A DNA stretch of 64,000 nucleotides, taken from NCBI GenBank assembly GCA_039566865.1, contig CM076959.1, positions 2,835,501-2,899,500 on the forward strand, in the 5' to 3' direction. A program made the translations under genes and the position numbers. Under the pieces are notes generated by a model. The model searched no databases. It saw only the letters and a list, made by a program, of their open reading frames with translations, and was not told the origin of the DNA. This DNA is from Aurelia coerulea (lineage: Eukaryota; Cnidaria; Scyphozoa; Semaeostomeae; Ulmaridae). Below, piece by piece: positions 10,054 to 21,374 of this stretch. Every line of letters begins with the position of its first letter. Position 1 is the stretch's first letter.

Positions 10054-11945
10054 ATGGCAGACGACGTGGATCAGGATGCAAAGAGATGCAGACGCAAAGA
10101 TTTTGAAATAATGTCGTGTTTTATTCACTTCAAAGATGTTTCACAATCATTAACAGTAATTTCGGAAACACGTCTAAGGAAATTAGTATCATGCCGTAAG
10201 AGATGGGCTGCTTTAGACGGTGAAAAAGCGGATTTGTGCCGAAAGAGTTACGAAGTTTTGGCAGACGAGGAATGTTGTCAGTTGACATGCCATGTTCACG
10301 AAAAATGTTACAAGCGAATTTGCGACGAAAATAAAATCCTGAAAGCCGAAGAAAAATTCAAGTTGAATGCAAAATCAGCAGCAGCAGCATTGACTTCTGA
10401 TGAAGCCCAAAACCGAAAGTCAACAAGACTACAGATGCGAAATGAAGCTGCTGTACCTGTGGCAAGAAATGAACATGTGCTCCCGGTACAATGCATAATT
10501 TGTTGCAAAGACACTGATCAGTTTGTGATGGTGAGTAGGGTTAGATTTACGTGATTACTTAATTTTTTAGCTGTGATTATCTGAAGTCTGCATAATCTTT
10601 GCAGGGCACTAAAATTTTATGCAAAAACTTAGGCCTAAACAAACAATTCCTTGGCAGGGTTCCAAGATTGAGGGGAGACAATATATCCTCCAAATATTAA
10701 ATTTTCATGGCAAAAGGTGCAATCACATAATGTATTTGACTTTGACATAGGATATTGCTTAGTTTGATGCTTGTTTGTAAATCATATGATTAAGTAACCT
10801 GAGAATCAATCCATCATAAATCTATGAGAAGCCATGCATCAGAGATTACAGTTTTGCCATTAAAAAAATTGGCAAAGATGAGCAAAGAAATATTGAAATA
10901 TTTTATGATGAGTGTATAATATTAGATTCAAATGAGTTTTGGCATTTTGGTGTATTGAAAGGGTCCTGTTTAATCACATCTTTTCTTTCAGAAATCAGGA
11001 AAACGCAAGAGGATGCCTCTGGCTCTTTGTGAGACAGAAAACGCGGGATTGCTTCGTGAAGCTGCAACAGCCAAGAATGATGAGCAGATTTTACTTCAGA
11101 TCCGGAATAAGGACTGTGTCGCAATAGAAGTACGATATCATCAGAAGTGCTACAAAAACTATACAAACTTCCTGTATAGACAGAAAGAATCCACTGGTAC
11201 AGAATCGTCATTGCTTTTTGCTGCTGGCTTTGAAATGTTTTGCCATGATGTCATTGATCCTCTCATAGAGCAGAAGAAAATAAAATACATGAAGCATCTT
11301 TATCTGAAATTCCTCAAAATTGTGAAAGAGGTTGAAGGTGTTGATGCGAGCAATTTTAGAAGATTCCGGCTGAAAGAGAGACTTGTGAGATTATATCCAC
11401 AGCTTGTGTTTCATACCCCTAAAGTTCGCAACCAAAGTGAAATTGTTTACACTGAAAATCTTTGCTCTGAGGATTTAGTGGATGATCACATGTCAAACAA
11501 TCATTTTTACAATGATCGTGAAGACAAAGATGACAATGATGAGAATGACAGTGACAATGAAATGGAATGGAATGAAGAAAATGTTCAAAATGCAGAATCA
11601 AGTAATCAGCTATCTTTTAATGAGGTCCAAGTTTTATATAATGCTTCAATGCTCCTCAGAAATAAGATTGATAAACCAGCATTGGACATTCCATGGCCAC
11701 CTCTTGCAGCAGATATCACTGATGAAAATGTCAAAAAAGTTGTTGATCCTATTTTGTTTAATGTCCTTGCCTGGATCTGTGGATTCTCTGAAGATCCCCA
11801 ATTAGATAGCTATGTTGATGTTAAGGATGCTCATTATTCCAAGCTCATGTCATTAGCACAAGATCTTTTATTTATCGCATCAGATGGCAAGAAGGCAACA
11901 CCTAAAAGCATATCACTTGCCATGGCACTGAGACAACTGACAGGG
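10054..11945 (+). CDS. Exons 1-2 of the element gene: repeated zinc-binding-like module
   Basis: Exon 1 (159 codons) ends at a GTGAGT donor. Exon 2 follows a TTTTCTTTCAG acceptor at 10991. Exon 1 contains a Cys-rich segment ending HEKCYKRI and then a CIICC pair. Exon 2 contains NKDCVAIEVRYHQKCYKNYT. The pattern of a Cys pair, then H-x3-C-Y, occurs twice and reads as a duplicated zinc-binding module, probably for nucleic-acid or protein contact. An acidic linker rich in D, E and N follows (around 11505-11590). The conserved segment AMALRQLTG is cut by the TAA at 11946. No other domain is recognised in this part. Confidence 0.65.
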
Positions 11946-11959
11946 TAATTCAGTTCTGA

Positions 11960-14921
11960 AATTGGTGAATAATTTTGGACATTGCATGTCCCACAGATAT
12001 GTTCTTCGTCACGAAACAGCTTTGGCTCAAGTCAATATTTCAAGCCAAGGTACTTTACCACCAGGATTCTCCAAGAATCAATTTACTACACTTGCTTGGG
12101 ATAATGATGATTTTTGTGAGGAAACAAAAACTGGAAAAGGCACCACACATATCACGGGTGGAATTATTATTCAACGACATTGTACTGAAGCTGAAGAAAC
12201 CGAGCCAGTTAGAAGAAATTTGAAGAGATCTTCATCGTTGAAGCTAGCTCCAGAAGAAATTGAACCTTATGTTCTTAGAAATAAAGTCACTGTTGACCTC
12301 AAGGAAGCACTCAATGGAGTTTCAATTGATGAATCAATTCATGTGCCAACACAGGATGCAGCAAAAAGGCTCGATCTGTCATTTGTTCTCTGCAGATCAT
12401 TGCAAGATGAAAGCCTTCTGCCGAATTGGACAGGCTTTAACACTTTACTTCAAGAAAAAGAAATTCCAGTGTTGTCGAAAATTGGATACCTGCCTATTAT
12501 CAATGCTTCTCCAACTGAAATGTCGAAAATTAATGCTATATTGCAACGCAGCACACAAATTGCAAACAAGCTATGTCTCTCTCACATGTCTGCCTTGTAT
12601 TTGATGAAGCTGTTTATTCAAAGATTCAACAAGTCCGCTGGAAGGAAACCGCCTATCTCAACAGGTTTATAGTCCGTCTTGGTGAATTTCACATGGCCAT
12701 GTCATTCTGTGGTGCGATTGCAAAGCTATTCAAAGATGCTGGATTGAGGGTAAATATAGTAGATATTTAGAGCTACAACTAAAACTCTATACAATTTAAA
12801 ACAGCTAAAAAGGTTTTTGCATATCCAACAACTCTATACATGTTTTCCTTCCTTTCACTTTACATGACATTGTATTTGTTGTTGCATTGGGGCTTCAGGG
12901 ATCAATGAGTTAAGTATGTGTGATTTGCAGTGGACATTCCTTCATGTGTTTAGTCTTTTTTATTTCTTTCTACATATCTGGTCTGTGTTTTTCTTTGCAT
13001 TCATTTCTAAATTATCTGATAGCTAAAGCAGCATCATAGATAGTTAAAGATAAGCAGTAGATTGTCATTGTCTTATGTTTGAAACTAATCAAATTTGAAG
13101 CATTTTTATTAGTTTTGTAGGGTTTGTATACTACAGTTCTATTTGATATTGTTTCCTTCCAGCGCCAAATAAAATTTGGAGACATTTGGAAAACTGGCTG
13201 ATTTAACTGTAAACTGTTTTAATCCTTATTGGAAGTTTGATTGCAGGCTGTACTGATAAAATTTATTTTTTTCAGGACTTGCTTGTCGAATCTGAGCTTG
13301 TAGCAGAAGGATCCATCAATGGCGTGTTGAATGGCAAACACTATAATCGCAGTGTCCGAGCACACAAAGTATTGCATGAAGCTTTCACACATCTTTTATT
13401 TGATATGTATATGCAGTCACTACCTCCGGAATCACAAGAGCAAATATCAATATTTATTGGTAAATATATTTTTCCAAAGATTTTATTTGTCCTTTTATAA
13501 TACTGATTCAAATTCTGCAATTTGGTTAGAAGATGTTTGATAGTATGTTGTATACTGCAACGTATGTGGCACAGACACTTCCTCTCCCATCGTCACATAT
13601 TTATGATTTCTTTCATGAGAATAAAACGATAAAATTTTAGCTACATACAATCTTAAAAATGAAATACTTTTGAATGCACTCAGTGTGTAACATCTTGTTT
13701 AATTTTTTGTGTACTTAAAGGGTTTGAGCAAGGCTAAAAAGCTTCCGTTTGCAAAGAGCGAAACAATTCCAAAAATATCTCTTTCAAATCGAAGTTTCAC
13801 ACATCGAGGTTTTATTTTTTGTTCATTTTGTTGATGGTATAGTTCAAATATTTTTGAATTCATAAAATAATATAGGTTCATTTTGCAGATTGTATGGCCA
13901 TTGTTTATCCAGACGAACAATTCGAAGATTATGTCTTGTCCCCACAACTCGAATCCATCCAGAATGAGTTCAATCTTTATATAAATGAGAAGTCGGCTAC
14001 GAACAGCACAATGGCAATGTGGATGCTTTATATGGAGATGGTGCAAACTCTTCTTTTATTCATTCGAGCAACGAGGGAAAACGATTGGGAATTACACTTA
14101 TCGGCAGTGAGATATATGCTTCCTTGGTTTTTCGTTACAGATCGTGTCAATTATGCTAGATACGGTTCGATCTATTAGCTCGAAATGATCTCTATGGATA
14201 CCACTCATCCAAGTATGTAATGGCTTTGCAACTTGAAAGCAAGAAACTGCTTTAAAACTGTTGCAATCGTTGTCAAAATGGAGAGTTACTCCTTCGGGAT
14301 TTACTTCTCCATTCCCCATGTACAACTTTCAATTCGTGGCAATCTTAGGAACGATTTTATATTCTTGCAGTTATCAAGTCTTGTGTATTTACTGTATCTT
14401 TAAATTTGCCATTTATTCATTTCATTGTATTCTTTTTTTCATCTGAAGCATTGTGTCTAGGGAAATTTGCATTTGAACAAAATTTTCCATCAAGAGTGTC
14501 TTCTTCAATCAACAGCAATTTATAACATAGCAATTCTATGTTGCAAAAGACATGGATCGTCTGTCTCTTTTGTAATCAGATTCCAAATATTTTATCATAT
14601 GAATGAATAAATATAACAAACAATAAGGGGCAAATGAACATGGCAAATTATTTAATACTGTGTTTGATTTCATATTCCAGGTGCACTCCCTGGAATCAAA
14701 GAAAACTGGACTTGCCAGCGACAAGCACGTTATGGATTTTCTTCTACAGCCTGTGACCAAGTTATGGAACAAACTTTCAACCGTGATTCAAAAACAAAAG
14801 GTGGTCTGACTGGATTTACTCTCAACAGATCTGCAGTTCAGCGATGGATTCTTGCACAGTCAGAAAGAGGTTCTATTGCAAGACAGTGCTCTACTCTTGC
14901 TGGGCTTTCGAGGAACGACAG
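11960..14921 (+). CDS. Exons 3-6 of the element gene: conserved core of unknown fold
   Basis: After the lesion the frame resumes with NNFGHCMSHRYVLRHETALA, continues through THITGGIIIQRH, then, after the second frame change, VCLVFDEAVYSKIQQVRWK and GEFHMAMSFCGAIAKLFKDA. Exon 4 carries DLLVESELVAEGSINGVLNG. Exon 5 holds LSAVRYMLPWFFVTDRVNYA and then the nonsense TAG. Exon 6 holds FNRDSKTKGGLTGFTLNRSA. Acidic residues in FDEA and VESEL, set in a helix-rich context, would suit a DDE-type catalytic core, but I cannot assign a triad by eye. Introns are 159-606 bases, all GT-AG, with phases matching across each junction. Confidence 0.6.
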
Positions 14922-15527
14922 GTAAGAGCTTCGTTGCTTATTCTAATTGTCTTATGTATCTTAATACTTCCAACAGTAAGATCACTGCACTCATAATCTT
15001 GAAGCAATAAACTTGTAACAAGGACTGTTGAGAAGAAAAATGACGAGGATCAATGAACAAATTAAACGATATGAAAACAAAGTCAGTCTCAAATTTGATT
15101 TGAAAATTTGATCATGTCCGCAAATGAAAATTATTTTTTGAATGGCTTTGCTTTCATGACTCACAAATCTCACATGACATCTAATTTGAGGTTTTAAAAA
15201 ATGGAAAAAATAACCGGTTCTTTTATCACATGGTACGACTTTCCTGCTCAAAACAATCAGTTTTTGGGACTAAGGTGAAATTTGAAAATCAAGCTTCCTA
15301 TTCCAACCGTTTGTCACAAAAATCAAGTATCAATCAAAAGCCTGAAGTTTACCTGCAAGCTGGTTCTTCCATTGTCCGTCAAATTTAAGTGGAAAAGACC
15401 AGTGTTTCAAATGTTTCAGTGTGACATGCCCGCCTTTGGGTTAGAGTTTGCAAGCACTTCAGTTTGAATTGACATCTTGTATATTGCTATTTACTTTTTT
15501 GCTCTTATAGTTTACATTACTTTGTAG

Positions 15528-16774
15528 AACACGTAAAGACCTTGACGTATCACAGACAAAGTTCCACAATTCCGAAGTGTCTGCGGTGATGGAAACGATT
15601 ACAATGATGACCAACCCATTTGATCCCGACTTGAAACACCTCGTAAACATCGCAAGCGGCGAAGTTGCGCAGCCTTGTGTAACGAAGGATATGCTAGCCG
15701 CAAAGCAAATTGGTGAAGAAAAGTTCAAGGAGTTCGTGGATCAAAAAGTTAAAGCTGATGTGCCGGATATATTTGCCACCATCCCGAGGGCAAATCTGAA
15801 GACCTTTACAAAGAAGAAAGTCAGATCTGAGGTATCCACAAAGAATGGCAAAGTCGTCGAGCTCCGCAACGATGCAAAGTTTATTTCACGTTTGTTGGCA
15901 ATTGGCGAATCCAGGGAGATTGACATGAAGAATCTCATGTCTTACAGTTTGAGAAAGTTCCCTTCTCCTTTTGCAACGATTGATGGCGACCTTGTTAAAA
16001 GCCCAAAATGTAAGCTTCTCCACGAATTAGTTAGCCGTGTAGACGATCCAATGGTTGAGACAACACCGAGGGCAGGAGCTTTAATGCTCGATGCTATGGC
16101 GATCTTGCAAACAATGAAAGATGTCCCTCAAACGTTTGGAGACCTTGCAGAGAAGATCTTACAGATTATAGTAAATTGTGCAAGAGCTTCACATGCCACA
16201 AGAGTTGATTTTGTAAGCGACAGGTATCCAGCAGTCAGTATTAAGAATCTCGAGCGAAGCAAGAGAGCAGCATCTGGTGTCACACAGATAAGAATAGGTG
16301 GATCCATTCAGAAAGTGTCACGCCAATTCAAGAAGTTTCTTAGTCTGGGTCAAAACAAGGAATCGTTGATAGAGTTTGTCTTCAACCATTTGTGCACGAT
16401 GCAATTACAGAAGGAACTGCGTAATCTTTTGCTGTATTTTACCCATGGACAGAGGTGCCATCGATTTTACGTGGACGAAGGACATGAAATGAGGATCGAA
16501 AAGGTTCCGGAATTGAGCTCGGATCATGAAGAAGCTGATACTCGTCTTCTCCTTCATGCAAAGAATGCATTGACTTCTCATGGAGCTGTAACAGTGCGAA
16601 GTCCTGATACAGACGTATTCATCCTGATGTTGGGCCACAAAAGCACGATTGGCGCATCGTTGTACTTCGACACAGGATCAGGCAACCAACGAAGAGTGCT
16701 TGATGTCGACAATATTTATCGTCAGTTAGGAGCTCAGCTTTGCGATGCATTAATTGGATTTCACGCATTTACAG
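15528..16774 (+). CDS. Exon 7: XPG/PIN-like nuclease half
   Basis: This 415-codon exon is fully open. Near its end it has HEEADTRLLLHAKNALTSHG, then RSPDTDVFILMLG, and finally GFHAFTG, which continues in exon 8 as CDSTSAF. The spacing and acidic residues (E-A-D, D-T-D, G-C-D) parallel the metal-binding positions of XPG/FEN1-type PIN nucleases (EAE, D-S-D, G-x-D). The intron sits inside the last motif (FTG|CDS), as expected for one gene. The assignment is by motif pattern only; an unrelated Rossmann-like fold is possible. The reading is intact here although exons upstream are damaged. Confidence 0.6.
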
Positions 16775-16967
16775 GTATTTTTGTTTATCAGATTGATACT
16801 ATGACGTTATATTTTTAGACATGGTGAATATATAGCATTTTGGATTTGCAAACCGTTTTCATGTCACGATTTTGACCTAGTCTCGCGTTCGGCATGGAAA
16901 AATATGCTTCTACGAGTATTATTTTCTGATTAAAAGTGGTAGAGAATCCACTATTATTCTTTCAAAC

Positions 16968-16992
16968 CTAGGGTTAGGGTTAGGGTTAGTAA
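16968..16992 (+). repeat. Short interstitial telomere-like repeat
   Basis: Just over three units of TTAGGG lie inside the last intron of the element gene. TTAGGG is the usual metazoan telomere unit. Three units can arise by chance or by repair, so I attach little weight to it. Confidence 0.6.
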
Positions 16993-17031
16993 GACTTTTT
17001 CATCATAATCACTGTTTCTCTTCAATTTTAG

Positions 17032-17666
17032 GTTGTGATAGCACAAGCGCCTTTCACTCAAAGGGTAAAATTAAACCCTTGAAGGTTTTGGATGACAACC
17101 CACAGTTCTTCGATACTTTCAAGAATATTGGGTCATCTTTCATTGTGAATACTGTGCTGGAAAAGGAGATTGAAAAATTCGTCTGCATTTTATACAAACA
17201 AAAGGAAGCAGATGATGTTGATATGGCCCGTTATAACATTTTCCGGCTTGGGAAGTATTGTGGGAGCGATATGCCTTGCACTAAAGATTCACTGAACAAA
17301 CACATCAGCCGAGTAATGTTTCAGGCCGCAATTTGGCGGAAATCCTTAAACCCTATAATGAATTGCCCAGGCCTTGCTGAACATGGCTGGATAGTTGACG
17401 AGGAGGGAAAGGTGTCCATAGACTGGATGGATTTGCCACCTGCTCCAGATGGAATATTAGAAAATGTGCAGTGTGCCTGCAAAAAAGGATGTACCACGAA
17501 CAGGTGCTCATGTCGTAGAGCAAATTTGCAATGCACTAGTCTTTGCAGGTGCAATGCCTGCTCAAACAGCGTTGTGGCAGATAGGGATGGAGCTGAAGTT
17601 GACAGTGATGATGGTATTTCTGACGCATCAGACAGGGACGAAAGTGATATTGACAATGAAAATTGA
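17032..17666 (+). CDS. Exon 8: C-terminal tesmin/TSO1-type CXC domain
   Basis: Following the TTTTAG acceptor the exon completes the GCDSTSAFHSKGK motif and runs 211 codons to TGA 17664-17666. Near the end is a cysteine cluster CACKKGCTTNRCSCRRANLQ followed by CTSLCRCNAC. This is the CXC pattern (C-x-C-x3-G-C-x5-C-x-C, then C-x3-C-x-C-x2-C) of tesmin/TSO1 proteins, a zinc-binding, DNA-contacting module. The tail is acidic (VDSDDGISDASDRDESDID). In the element context I infer that the CXC domain binds element ends or target DNA. Confidence 0.8.
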
Positions 17667-17810
17667 ACATATATGCCCCTTTGGCTTCCATTCCTTATTA
17701 CCTTTTTGTTTATATGTATAGCTGTGGTTGGTTAGAAAAGCGTAAATTATTAAATCAGCCCCCCCTTAAGTAAGCCCCCCTCGAATTATTCCACTCTAGA
17801 GCTAAAAATA

Positions 17811-18176
17811 TTGATAATCCCAACCTTTGCTTTGGAAAATTATACATGTAGTTTCTTAATTTTCGTTCCTACAGACGAAATTGTCGCAATTTCCTTTCGG
17901 ACAAGTTCTAATATGTCCCTCGTTTATAAACCCCCATTTCATCCCCCATCCCCCAAATTTCGAAATCTGGCGTCATTCGAAGATTTGCGGCTTACCAAGC
18001 ATATCAATGAAAGCGTTAATGATGTACTTAACAGCAATTTTCAGAATAAACCTGTGAGACGTACTTCCAGCTTCAGAAAATGCTCCTTCGCAGCTATGGG
18101 AGAAAAATCTGTGCCCCCAACCCCCAGAATACAATCAGAACATACCAGTTTCAATAAAATATCATTATTTGACTAA
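17811..18176 (+). CDS. Possible extra exon inside the element, Ser/Thr/Lys-rich
   Basis: A 121-codon frame lies between the CXC exon and the right TIR. A TTCCTACAG acceptor at 17866-17874 would start an exon of about 100 codons reading RTSSNMSLVYKPPFHPPSPK, then LTKHINESVNDVLNSNFQNK and PVRRTSSFRKCSFAAMG, the last resembling a basophilic-kinase site. The composition is protein-like and unlike the flanking AT-rich DNA. It could be an alternative last exon of the nuclease gene or a captured host exon. No ATG-led upstream exon is visible, and no domain is recognised. Confidence 0.35.
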   Translation: MIIPTFALENYTCSFLIFVPTDEIVAISFRTSSNMSLVYKPPFHPPSPKFRNLASFEDLRLTKHINESVNDVLNSNFQNKPVRRTSSFRKCSFAAMGEKSVPPTPRIQSEHTSFNKISLFD

Positions 18177-18369
18177 GAGAACAGTTGGAAATAGGTTTTT
18201 TCTCAATTATGAGTGATTAGGTCGTTATATTCATTATTTTTCAAACTGATGACGTCATCACCACGGGAGAAATTTTACCCCCCAGATTTTGGGCTATTGT
18301 GCAAAGATATCAATGGGGGGTCACTTGATTGTGGTCAGCCATGTCACAAACTACGTTTTTGCACTAAAA

Positions 18370-18441
18370 GTGTTTAGTCTCGCGATATGTGCAACGGAAA
18401 TCTATTTCTGTGCCAGTTATAAAGCCACAGGCGACGGCCTA
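18370..18441 (-). repeat. Right terminal inverted repeat of the 8.67-kb element
   Basis: Reverse complement of the left TIR as described. It ends in GCGACGGCCTA at 18441, followed by TTA. Confidence 0.8.
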
Positions 18442-18444
18442 TTA

Positions 18445-19465
18445 GATTTAGCAACCTCGCATGGTCAAATCGGATTTGCATTCCCAGAGCAATTCAGCTA
18501 AACAGGAAAAATGATATGAGCAAGGCTGCGGCAGATGGTTATTGAGTTATGCTACTACAATCAATGTGTAATTTGAAGGAAATTTTGAGGCAGCTCAACC
18601 ATTGCAAGTTATATTCTTAAAAATCTCCTTATTAATCAAACTGTTATATAAACTAGAGAAAATATTAAAAGAAAAGATGTGTTTACACTTTAACAGCTAA
18701 CAGAGCAAGGTTCCAGGACTGACAGAACTTAAATGGTATAGAGGAGTGTCTTTTAGAACTACAACATCTTTCTCACCAAAGTTTAGTTGCAGTTGCGATT
18801 TTTCAGTAATACTGGGCTTTTGAAAAGTGAACAGTAAATTGCACTTTCATAGCTCAACACATTAAAATTATCTTCTTCCCATGCCATGACCTTTGACACT
18901 GTGGCCCATAACATTACCTTTACAATTGACCAAAAGACACAAATTTATGAAGCCTTTGCAGGAACTACGCCCAATCTAATTATCACACACGGGTAACCAA
19001 TGCATTGCACAAGGTATATGTACTATTTAGATATAACATTGATGTTGTTGTTGATAGTGTTGTTATATTTGATAACCACAAATTTGTACACCTTTGACAC
19101 TTGTTCGTTATCAGTATGTTCCTTGCAATGAGCATATTATCACAAATAAAAAAATTATTGCCAACATCTGTTTCCCAATTTTGCGAATAAAAGCAATATA
19201 TATAAATGTATATTGCTGCTTCTTGCTCTTGCTTTTCTACATTGTATTATACAACAACAACAATCATACAAGCATACATATTTGGCTTGAGTCATTCTTT
19301 GTATGTCAAATTAAGTTCAAATTTATTACCACTGCACTTTTGATTCATGCATGTATCATTTTTATGCAAGTATTCTCTTCTGTTTTTATAAGAGCTACAG
19401 TATTGTTCTCTTATATTCAAAAGTGCAATTATCTTTGTTTGTTTGCCTTCACTCATACCTTGCAG
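18445..19465. other. AT-rich spacer, no feature
   Basis: The frame at 19094-19465 is dominated by Ile, Leu, Phe and Tyr from AT-rich DNA and is more likely intron than coding. I see no TIR or RNA gene. Confidence 0.4.
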
Positions 19466-19860
19466 ATCTTGACTCAAGGCACAGAAAACTGTCATAGCTT
19501 CAACAACCTGGAAAAAAGAAACCTAAGCACTGTATTGCTTTCTTTGCTTTGCTTTCTTTCACCACTTGTAAAGGCTATTATAAGCGATGCAGTGCAGATC
19601 TTAGAACTTGACAAGGAAAGTGCGAGAATAAGCAATGATGCCATTATGAGTGCCATGGAAGGAACCCATGAAAAAGATCGTGAACAGCGAGAAAGAATTG
19701 TTCAACAATTCAGTAACAAACTATGTAGTGTCAAAGAATCAAACACAGAACTCAATTCGAAATTCAGGACTTAGAACTCGACAAAGAAAGTGCAAAAAGA
19801 AGCAATGGAACTATAAAAATCAACAAAATAGCAAAAAAATTTGGTCCCAGGAGAGCGCAC
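19466..19860 (+). pseudogene. Coiled-coil exon truncated by the Harbinger insertion
   Basis: After a CATACCTTGCAG acceptor the frame reads into a charged heptad-like segment, ILELDKESARISNDAIMSAM, then EKDREQRERIVQQFSNKL. A one-base loss near 19760 throws the frame to a stop at 19774. In the next frame the motif recurs as LELDKESAKRSNG, an internal duplication, and stays open to the Harbinger end at 19861. This looks like part of a coiled-coil host protein that lost function before or through the insertion. No family is recognised. A hydrophobic stretch in the middle (LSTVLLSLLCFLSPL) may be unspliced intron. Confidence 0.35.
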
Positions 19861-20084
19861 TTAAGGCCGACCTCCACTTCCGTAGTTTTGGTCGGCGACT
19901 GCCGCGACCAGAGCTCGGTCTCTCGCACGCAAAGCCGAAAGCGATCTCCAATCATTTTGTTTTGGCGGGGAAAGTTTGCGTTTACCAACAAAATGGCGGC
20001 CATAAATAGATGTTACTAGCCGGTAAATACAGCAAAGCTCCGGCTCCGAAAATATTCCCGACAATATTTATCGTTGAGACCAAC

Positions 20085-21349
20085 CAAGGGCGCCTACCTT
20101 GTAGGAAGAGTGTTTATTCCCAGTACTGTAGAGTAATGGGTGTCCTGTGACCCAGTACAGAGAGTGTCCTAAAGCCGTACCCAGAAGTACACAGAGTCAG
20201 TCCTCTCAAGGTCAAGATGACTTATGAATAAGTTTGTGGTTTCAAATTCCGGTGTTACGAAACAAGATATCAACTGTTATACGATCTGGCCACAGGGAAT
20301 CAGACAGCGTGATTTTTGATTGGTCAACTCTAACAGACGTTAGAATTTGAAAATCCCAGTAACAAGAAAAGCTTAGGGGTATGAAACTTTTCCTAACTCT
20401 ATTGTTCACTTTTCTCACAAGCGCGTTACACGTTGCTGTGGTCAGAGCCCGTTGCTATGGCCAGTAAACAAAACTGGCAGTAAATTGAGCTGGGGGTTGG
20501 CACTGCTAAGAAATTTTTTAGCCGGTTGTTCGCTTATTGTCCCCCAGTGTCTGTGGTCGTCTGACTTGACTTCGGATATATTTTGGTTTTATTTTCGCGG
20601 AAGAGACTTGGGGCAGAGGTATTTATTTTGGTTTTATTTTGGCGGAAGAGACTTGGGATATATTTTGGTTTTATTTTCGCGGAAGAGACTTTGGGCAAGT
20701 CCAAACTGAGGTAAGCAAAATTGTTTAAATTAACCGTTTTGTTGTTGAAATATTGATTTTGCAAGTACTTTTCTTCATTCAAAGTAGCATAACATAAAGG
20801 AATAATTGGTTCAATAGCATACAAGCGTTTAATAAGTTTAAATTCTCAATTAGGCTAAGGATTTGCCTTGTGCATGAAAGGAAACTGTAGAATTTGAATG
20901 AAGAATACATTTGAAAAATATATTTTAACTTGGAACTTGACCTCTTCTATTTATCATGGTTTCTTAATTTTCTGGAGGTGCAGGTAAAATTTCTTGAAAG
21001 CCGTTGCTTCTAAAAACGTGTAATGATTGTTATTCTCAGGTACTACGCTCGTCCTCCAATAATCTTGAGGATTGACTTTTTCACGCGACCCCCTAGTTTG
21101 CACACGGTGTCACTTTTCACATCTGGTTGAACAAAGGCTTATGTAAACAATTTTGCTTGACTGAAACCACAACGGATAGAACGCGCTTGTGATAATCTTC
21201 TCTTGAGATCCTGCTCGCTGATTGGTTTATCTGCAGAAGTTGCATACCCCTCAGTTTATTATGATATACAAAGATTAACAGGACTGGGTCATAGGACACC
21301 GCGTAAAGTACCGTGGATCAACACACTTCCTACAAGGTAGGCGCCCTTG
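20085..21349. mobile_element. hAT-like MITE, 1,265 bp, nested in the foldback arm
   Basis: The TIRs are CAAGGGCGCCTACCTTGTAG at the left and the inverse ending GGTAGGCGCCCTTG at 21349. GACCAAC (20078-20084 and 21350-21356) is repeated on both sides. The CA(A)GGG start and the 7-8-bp duplication fit hAT elements. Inside, a GCGGAAGAGACTTGGG block recurs three times near 20590-20700. No transposase is seen. Confidence 0.8.
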
Positions 21350-21374
21350 GACCAACCTTCGTATTTCTGTCTTT

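Larger units (their letters stand above)
10054..17666 (+). pseudogene. Eight-exon gene: zinc-binding N-terminus, XPG/PIN-like nuclease, CXC end; disrupted
   Basis: Exons by splice signal and phase are 10054-10530, 10992-about 11945, about 11960-12749, 13276-13459, 13889-14212, 14681-14921, 15528-16774 and 17032-17666. Every GT-AG junction keeps the reading frame, and the spliced product would be about 1,600 residues. The start ATG at 10054 has a good context (CAAAGATGG). Three lesions break this copy: TAA at 11946-11948 with a frame change over the next 15 bases; a frame change near 12588 that looks like a duplicated CA; and TAG at 14176-14178 inside an otherwise colinear exon. The ends fit tightly within the TIRs. 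I infer that this is the mobility protein of the surrounding element. I recall similar proteins as uncharacterised cnidarian families ending in a CXC domain. Assembly errors could explain one lesion but hardly all three. Confidence 0.75.
9773..18441 (+). mobile_element. 8.67-kb TIR transposon carrying the nuclease/CXC gene
   Basis: The left end starts TAGGCCATCGCCTGT at 9773. The right end, read inward on the minus strand from 18441, starts TAGGCCGTCGCCTGT. After a diverged spacer of about 25-35 bases both ends share TTCCGCTGCACATATCGCGA and then GACTAA (one difference in 26). The flanks are TTA at 9770-9772 and TTA at 18442-18444, which looks like a 3-bp target duplication, although TA alone cannot be excluded because the junction is palindromic. 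The only sizeable gene inside, 10054-17666, runs along the element and fills it. I do not recognise the superfamily for certain. Short duplications plus an XPG-like nuclease recall what I remember of Academ elements. Confidence 0.75.

Noticed and set aside
16968..16992. Telomere proximity
   Set aside because: Only about three TTAGGG units within an intron, with ordinary sequence on both sides.
19094..19465. N-terminal half of a 226-codon frame
   Set aside because: Rich in I, L, F and Y from AT-rich DNA, with no ATG context. A strong acceptor at 19465 suggests it is intron.
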